26,272 nt of DNA from the NCBI GenBank assembly GCA_964542765.1, contig CAZIVO010000043.1, positions 1 through 26,272 on the forward strand. Reading direction: 5' to 3'. Below, in pieces: positions 22,901-26,272 of the stretch. The notes beneath the pieces are model-generated. The model saw only the letters and a program-made list of their open reading frames with translations. It searched no databases and was not told where the DNA came from. Source of the stretch: CAZIVO01 sp964542765. Its GTDB lineage: Bacteria > Planctomycetota > UBA1135 > UBA2386. The translations under genes were made by a program, and so were the position numbers. Each line of letters starts with the position of its first letter. Position 1 is the first letter of the stretch.

Positions 22901-23635
22901 TCGGCCCGCCACCCAAAGCATGCCTCGGGTGACCATGTTGAGATATTCCGAACTCTTCACGGTCTCGTTGTGATGGCCGATCGTGGTGCCGAACACCGGG
23001 CCCTTGCCGTAGCGACTGGTCCATACACACACCTCGTTTCGCTTGGTGTTCTTGCTCATGGCGTGCATGAGCGGAGTGGTATCCGGCCAGACCTTGCTGA
23101 TCAGGTAGAGCTCGCCGTTGGGTGTGCGCCACTTCGGCCCCAGCCCCTTCATGACCGGGTGAGCAGGCTGCAAGTTGACAGCATCGAAGGAATACTTGCT
23201 GCCATGCCTGTGCGAGGTCACACCGATGAACTTGAACCATTCGTCGGTCTTGTCGCGATAACAGTGTGCCGCGCAGTGAAGCACCACCGCCGGAACACCT
23301 TCGCGGTGAGGCTTGAGGATTCTCTCGGTCCACTTCGGGTCGACCACCTTGGCGAAACACTCATCGTGAACGACCACGTCATAGCCCTTCGCCCAGTCCT
23401 TCTTCTCGTAGAGAGGAATCTTGGTGTTGGTCGTCCTGCCACCCTGATGCACGATCGTCCAGTCGATCTTCAGCTTCGTTCGCGCCGAGATCCCCTTGGT
23501 CAGGATCTGCTTTTGCGCGTCGTAGTCGTGACAACAACCACCGGTGACGAAGAGTGCGCGGACAGGAGGATCCTGAGTCCGGGGAACCGAAGCGAGCAGG
23601 ACAGAAAAGACCAAAGTGGTGAAAAGTTGATTCAT
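19913..23635 (-). CDS. Giant secreted ThuA / beta-propeller / HEAT / cytochrome c protein (PVC type)
   Basis: A 1240-residue exported protein with a signal peptide at about 1-20. A ThuA-like domain (about 25-250) shows F-V-T-G-G-C-C-H-D-Y, V-V-L-H-C-A-A-H, H-P-V-M-K-G-L and G-H-H-N-E. A Lys/Pro-rich linker follows (about 255-310). A beta-propeller of the PVC-specific membrane-bound dehydrogenase type comes next (about 315-690), with G-A-D-H-T-T-N-G-L, R-D-N-T-N-D-G-G-G-W-N and P-T-D-I-D-V-D-G-R-G. HEAT-like helical repeats (about 700-1060) precede a C-terminal cytochrome c domain with C1118-S-A-C-H1122 and Met in S-L-M-P-E-G-L. Such proteins are thought to oxidise sugars or alcohols and pass electrons to the bound heme, but this is not proven. 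The upstream region has no clear ribosome binding site. The gene lies among sulfatases and an acetylesterase, which fits glycan breakdown. Confidence 0.9.
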   Translation of the reverse strand: MNQLFTTLVFSVLLASVPRTQDPPVRALFVTGGCCHDYDAQKQILTKGISARTKLKIDWTIVHQGGRTTNTKIPLYEKKDWAKGYDVVVHDECFAKVVDPKWTERILKPHREGVPAVVLHCAAHCYRDKTDEWFKFIGVTSHRHGSKYSFDAVNLQPAHPVMKGLGPKWRTPNGELYLISKVWPDTTPLMHAMSKNTKRNEVCVWTSRYGKGPVFGTTIGHHNETVKSSEYLNMVTRGMLWVAGRLDEKIIKATPPQEPTEKVEAPPAKKKKAGRVKKKGKTPPAEKGSGGKEIKKTEPVSPVKSEAAALVGARAPPEFKLEVFASPPDISYPVSLCATPEGIVFVAVDGNSSLDRAADRGRIIRCVDHDDDGRADQFTTFAKVDSPRGLSWDGEALYVVHPPDLSLFRDRDGDGTAEEHRVLVRGIGRDLKFRGADHTTNGLRMGIDGWLYIAVGDYGFLDARGTDGKSLRMRGGGIVRVRPDGSGLEVFVCGLRNICDVALDSSLNAFTRDNTNDGGGWNVRLHHVFATAHCGYPSLYKHFSDEIVAPLADYGGGSGTGALWLDEPSLPRPHGSALYTCDWVRNKIYRHPLQPKGASFAAKQETFLDLPRPTDIDVDGRGRLYVSSWKGGKYHNIGPNVGQILRLRANQGSAAFPVLRDASTSALVEFIGGRGQTLRLHAQSELLRRTETVGAVDLLENMVEGDGPLAGRVAALFTLKQLRGAASRDALIGWIARNELREFALRALADDGDEWAAVPAAPFLAALTDENPRVRLQAVIGLGRLDRVGVADSILPLTADADPAIAHAAVKALVSLLASESCLSALGGEFQGGALRALKSMHEPAVVSSLIDHLDSSRDPDQGTLLLGALIRLYHREGEWTGRWWGTRPDTSGPYYKRSTWASSMSIERAIERELEYASDAQALSIFEELRRHRVSLPIAMERLLFLAGDKKAFRELAVEALLAQEKLEEDAVVFLGLVAASHDSESALRAKAAGALLRAAHNSKQPVQTKRAAERAVASAWGQPAVAAVLLQAIGRGGLKSWADEVKSRLADSDVEVKEAANFAATKLKLDESSKAPPVGKEGQVIGSLPRERVVKRLKTAKGEVKLGRELFAAKTCSACHTTSSEEEPKGPFLGDIARRYGRDELVESILEPGAQVAQGFATQLFTLENGSAHMGFVTKEAADEIELRNATGAVVVLDRSKVKNRQQLENSLMPEGLVKDLTVKEFASLLAYLESLGG

Positions 23636-23792
23636 GATGTGATGGGGATGATAAGCGAAAGATGACAGCTTCTTCAGCCGCTCACCCCACGCCGATCGTC
23701 ACACGGATGTAGCGATCACGGCCCGGTGGCCGGACGCCGGCACCCCGAACCATCACAAGCCAATCAAGGCCGCTGGTGAGCGAACAACAGTC

Positions 23793-25352
23793 TCACAGGC
23801 CAACCGCGAAACTCAGGCCGCTGCTCATCGCGAGGCCACGCACCGCACCGGTATCGAGGACGAAGGCCTGCAAGTAAATCATCGCCCCATCCAGCCAGGG
23901 GTTGTTGGGGACCGGGATGGAAAAGTTCGCCGAACCCTTGCCGCCCTGCCCCTTCGACCCCGAAAGCGAGGAACTCAGCATGAGAAGGGTGGCCGCCGGA
24001 TCGATCCATAACAGGCCACCGAGTAGCGGCGTGCCCTGACTCCGGCGAACCGCGACTCCCAGGCCTGCAACGGAACCACCGACCGCATTCCGAACGGTCA
24101 CGCCAAACTTCGCATTGCCAACGTAAGGAGCGCTCCCTGACGATTCGAGCACGGGCCGGAAACCACCGGTCCCTGCCGTTGACGTGCCATAGACTTCCGG
24201 CCAGGCACACTGCCGCACGAGCACATCGATGCCCGCCTTTCCGGTGTCGGGATCGCACAGGATCGCATAGATCCCCTCCGCACCGACAGCTCCCGGGATA
24301 CCCGGCAGGGCGGAGCCTCGGTCGAGTTTCACGCTGCCATCAGCCAGCATGGTGTATCTGCCCCTGATCGACACCTTGCCGGACCGCTTGCCCGCCTGAT
24401 CCTGGGTCAGACCCGAACCGAGCATGCTGAAGGTTCCGGTCACAGGCAAAAAGGATGCTGACAGAAAGCGAGACGAGAAGGATGGGCGCGTCGCTGCCGA
24501 GCCAAGGTCGAGTCCAAACCCGGCCACCCGCCAATCCCTGCTCAGATACCTCGTCTTCTTCGCACGGCGGAGGCCGATGGTCAACTCCACTCGAGGACCC
24601 GTCCGGCCGACCCAGAAAAAAGCGCTGCCATCGCTGGCCACGGCACCCGGCCGCGATGCCGAGCCCGCCGTCAGGCTGCCATCGGCGGACACGCGGAACG
24701 TTCCCTTCGAAGAGTAGATCGAGTCGACCGTCTTGCCAGTCGGCGACACTCCATGTGCTTGCCCCTTTTCCGTATACGTGCCACCGCCGACAAAGCTGGC
24801 AACACCAAGATTGGTGTACGTCGCCAGGCCCTGGCTGTCGTTGATCTGCACGCTACGAACCAGATGGTGATCCCCGACCATGGTCTGGTTCGATTGCCCG
24901 GAGGATGTCTTGATCAAGATGGCGACCCATGGATCGCCCGTCGAACGATGGCCGGCGCCTATGGCCACCTGCCGATCAGCCCGCATGTGAACATGGATGA
25001 CCCGGGTTCCCGGATTGGTCGGATCGAAATCGAGGGTCGTGAGACCCTCTGTCGAGAGCTTGTAGGTGCCGTTGCCCTGATTCGGAGCCGAGTTGATCGC
25101 ACCCCCGGTGCAAACTCCGTACTCAATCCCTGTCCAGGACACGGTGCCGTCCACCTTGAAGATGAAACGGCCATTGTTGGCCATGATCTCGGACCCGTTC
25201 TGCGCCTTGCAATTGCCTTTGGGGCGACCGCCGGTGACCCCGAAAGCATAGTTTCCCGACAGGCGCAGCGGACTCTGCCCCGGCACCGAAGCGGTACCCA
25301 GGCAGATCAGGATCGTGGCAATGCATTGAGCAAACAATCGGCGGGGCCTCAT
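23793..25352 (-). CDS. Secreted repeat protein with planctomycete-style C-terminal domain
   Basis: I do not recognise an enzyme here. The 519-residue protein starts at the ATG at 25352 with a signal peptide (about 1-26, ending V-P-G-Q). The body is beta-rich with repeated units of the form G-x-F/Y-x-x-x-x-D-G-S: at 61-75, 95-109, 217-231 and 331-347. The last two units are clearly parallel over about 45 residues, both running through G-S-A-x-P-G. The final 100 residues (about 415-519), with P-N-N-P, Y-L-Q-A-F-V-L-D and M-S-S-G-L, match a C-terminal domain style common in secreted planctomycete proteins. The longer frame to 25445 has no signal peptide at its end. Divergent from the MerR-like gene. 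The function may be surface or adhesive; this is a guess. Confidence 0.65.
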   Translation of the reverse strand: MRPRRLFAQCIATILICLGTASVPGQSPLRLSGNYAFGVTGGRPKGNCKAQNGSEIMANNGRFIFKVDGTVSWTGIEYGVCTGGAINSAPNQGNGTYKLSTEGLTTLDFDPTNPGTRVIHVHMRADRQVAIGAGHRSTGDPWVAILIKTSSGQSNQTMVGDHHLVRSVQINDSQGLATYTNLGVASFVGGGTYTEKGQAHGVSPTGKTVDSIYSSKGTFRVSADGSLTAGSASRPGAVASDGSAFFWVGRTGPRVELTIGLRRAKKTRYLSRDWRVAGFGLDLGSAATRPSFSSRFLSASFLPVTGTFSMLGSGLTQDQAGKRSGKVSIRGRYTMLADGSVKLDRGSALPGIPGAVGAEGIYAILCDPDTGKAGIDVLVRQCAWPEVYGTSTAGTGGFRPVLESSGSAPYVGNAKFGVTVRNAVGGSVAGLGVAVRRSQGTPLLGGLLWIDPAATLLMLSSSLSGSKGQGGKGSANFSIPVPNNPWLDGAMIYLQAFVLDTGAVRGLAMSSGLSFAVGL

Positions 25353-25404
25353 GCCGCGCACGATAACCCGGCTTCGTTCCCTATCACCTTGCGAACCGAT
25401 GAAT

Positions 25405-25524
25405 AGACATCTGAAAGCCGAATAAAACACAGGTGAAACCCTCAATATCGGTCCTAAAACCCATTTTTAATGAATATGTCATATAAGATGTCTTTTTAAG
25501 ATTAAATAGGCATCTAAGATGTTA
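25405..25524. promoter_or_regulatory. AT-rich divergent control region with AGATGT boxes
   Basis: This AT-rich stretch sits between the secreted repeat protein and the MerR-like gene. CATATAAGATG (25480-25490) and CATCTAAGATG (25511-25521) start 31 bases apart, about three helical turns. The second is a perfect 5-1-5 palindrome and the first is one mismatch short of it. AGATGTCT follows the first copy (25487-25494), and its exact reverse complement AGACATCT lies at 25405-25412. A third TAAGAT is at 25497-25502. These could be operators for the MerR-like regulator. A TAAGAT at 25515-25520 could also serve as a -10 element, which would make the message nearly leaderless; no ribosome binding site precedes the ATG. 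Confidence 0.45.
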
Positions 25525-25534
25525 TTGTCTTGGC

Positions 25535-26116
25535 ATGATGAACGAAGAGTCGCAGGGACCGCGGTTCAACCTCGACGACCTCGCTGAGGCGGCGGTCTTG
25601 GAGGGTGGGAAGCGCCTCGAGACGCGAACCATTCGTAGCTGGATAAAGGCCGGGGTTCTGCCCGGGCCCGATGGAAAAGGAAGGGGGCAAGGACGGCACT
25701 ATGGTGAAAGACATCGAATCAGACTTCTGTTTTTGCAGAGAATCCAAAAGGCTCTTGGCGAAAACAGCAGGCTTCCCCTCAGGCTCATCGCCACCTACCT
25801 ACCCAATATAGACGAAGGCACGATCAGGAGGGTGGCCAGGGGCGATGTGCCCCACGCGGAACTGCAAAGTGCCATCGCAACTCACACTCTTCATGCTCAT
25901 CGTAGCGCGGAGGCAATCGCGCCAATGATGAGCGCAGAGGAACCTCCGTCACCGGTTCCCAAAAAAACTCGAAGGGATCAGGGTGACGAACACTGGACCA
26001 CCATCGAGGTCACCAAGAACGTCTCGCTGCGTATGCGAGGCGACGACCCTGACCAGGTGGCGCAACTCGCGAAGATGGCAAGACATCTTCGCGAATGGAC
26101 TGAGGGCGAGCCCTAA
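25535..26116 (+). CDS. MerR-like transcriptional regulator
   Basis: A 193-residue cytoplasmic DNA-binding protein. The N-terminal winged helix-turn-helix (about 11-75) shows the MerR pattern: T32-I-R-S-W-I-K-A-G-V-L-P-G-P, then G-R-H-Y and R-I-R-L-L-F-L-Q-R-I. A Pro/Lys-rich hinge (about 133-150) leads to a short C-terminal module (about 153-190: W-T-T-I-E-V, then L-R-M-R and a helical end). No metal-binding cysteines are present, so it is not a classical metal sensor. ATG codons at 25535 and 25538 are adjacent and no ribosome binding site is seen. It probably controls the gene starting at 26249 and itself through the palindromes just upstream. The inducer is unknown. Confidence 0.78.
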   Translation: MMNEESQGPRFNLDDLAEAAVLEGGKRLETRTIRSWIKAGVLPGPDGKGRGQGRHYGERHRIRLLFLQRIQKALGENSRLPLRLIATYLPNIDEGTIRRVARGDVPHAELQSAIATHTLHAHRSAEAIAPMMSAEEPPSPVPKKTRRDQGDEHWTTIEVTKNVSLRMRGDDPDQVAQLAKMARHLREWTEGEP

Positions 26117-26236
26117 CAACCCGCCCTCAATGAACTGAAAGGTTCTGCTCAATCGCAGCAGGCCTGTCAAAAAACCGCATCTCCTCGCGGCGCAGGGGAA
26201 GGTGTGTGCCTACAGAGCGCCGAGACCGAAGACTCA

Positions 26237-26242
26237 CGGAGG
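26237..26242 (+). promoter_or_regulatory. Ribosome binding site of the gene at the window end
   Basis: CGGAGG lies 6 bases before the ATG at 26249 and marks it as a real start. Confidence 0.6.
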
Positions 26243-26248
26243 CTAGCC

Positions 26249-26272
26249 ATGAAAAACATCACCATTCAGTTC
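26249..26272 (+). CDS. Start of an unidentified gene (3'-partial)
   Basis: Eight codons (M-K-N-I-T-I-Q-F) run to the window end after a good ribosome binding site. The gene lies 132 bases downstream of the MerR-like gene on the same strand, so it is probably part of the same unit or its target. Too little is visible to name it. MerR-like proteins of this kind can sit next to VIT/von Willebrand A domain genes, but nothing here proves that. Confidence 0.5.

Noticed and set aside
23725..23744. Hairpin GGTGGCCGG-ACG-CCGGCACC as a terminator of the secreted repeat protein
   Set aside because: The stem has a bulge and no T-run follows on the minus strand; in GC-rich DNA such a stem may be chance.

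Overview
The window looks like a piece of a Planctomycetota genome, probably a scaffold from a metagenome assembly. It is GC-rich. It is crowded with secreted sulfatases (four sulfatase domains in three genes), a sialate O-acetylesterase-like protein, a very large ThuA / beta-propeller / HEAT / cytochrome c protein of the PVC type, and a PQQ-type propeller protein carrying EF-hands. The 519-residue protein near 25 kb ends in a C-terminal domain of a style I associate with planctomycetes. Two runs of N (10 and 100) mark scaffold joins. No rRNA, tRNA, CRISPR array or insertion sequence was seen, and no intergenic stretch exceeds about 300 bases.

Layout. 113-1621 (+) is the 3' part of carB. Its 5' part is missing, and bases 1-112 look unrelated to it. 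1643-2932 (+) is transaldolase. On the minus strand, read from 9345 down to 2941, come a YjbQ-family protein, a secreted sulfatase, a GT-C-type membrane glycosyltransferase coupled to it through TGATG, a membrane-anchored diheme cytochrome c, and a NorB-like member of the heme-copper oxidase superfamily. 9496-13688 (+) holds the EF-hand/PQQ-propeller protein and a sulfatase-esterase fusion. 13682-16585 (-) is a tandem double sulfatase. 16723-18308 (+) is a divergent Nramp-like transporter broken by a false gap. 18343-19902 (+) is the sialate O-acetylesterase-like protein. 19913-23635 (-) is the 1240-residue ThuA/propeller/HEAT/cytochrome protein. 23793-25352 (-) is a secreted protein with internal repeats. 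25535-26116 (+) is a MerR-like regulator, and a new gene starts at 26249.

How the genes may work together. The centre reads as a secreted toolkit for sulfated, acetylated glycans: sulfatases remove sulfate, the esterase domain and the SIAE-like protein remove acyl groups, and the propeller/cytochrome protein may oxidise sugars. Three of these proteins are fusions whose domains are joined by similar Lys/Pro/Ala-rich linkers. Separately, the diheme cytochrome and NorB-like protein form a small two-gene respiratory unit. Its predicted metal-ligand set differs from textbook NorB and is the best candidate here for unusual biochemistry.

Limits: all functional calls come from reading motifs by eye. 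No database search, structure prediction or alignment was run.
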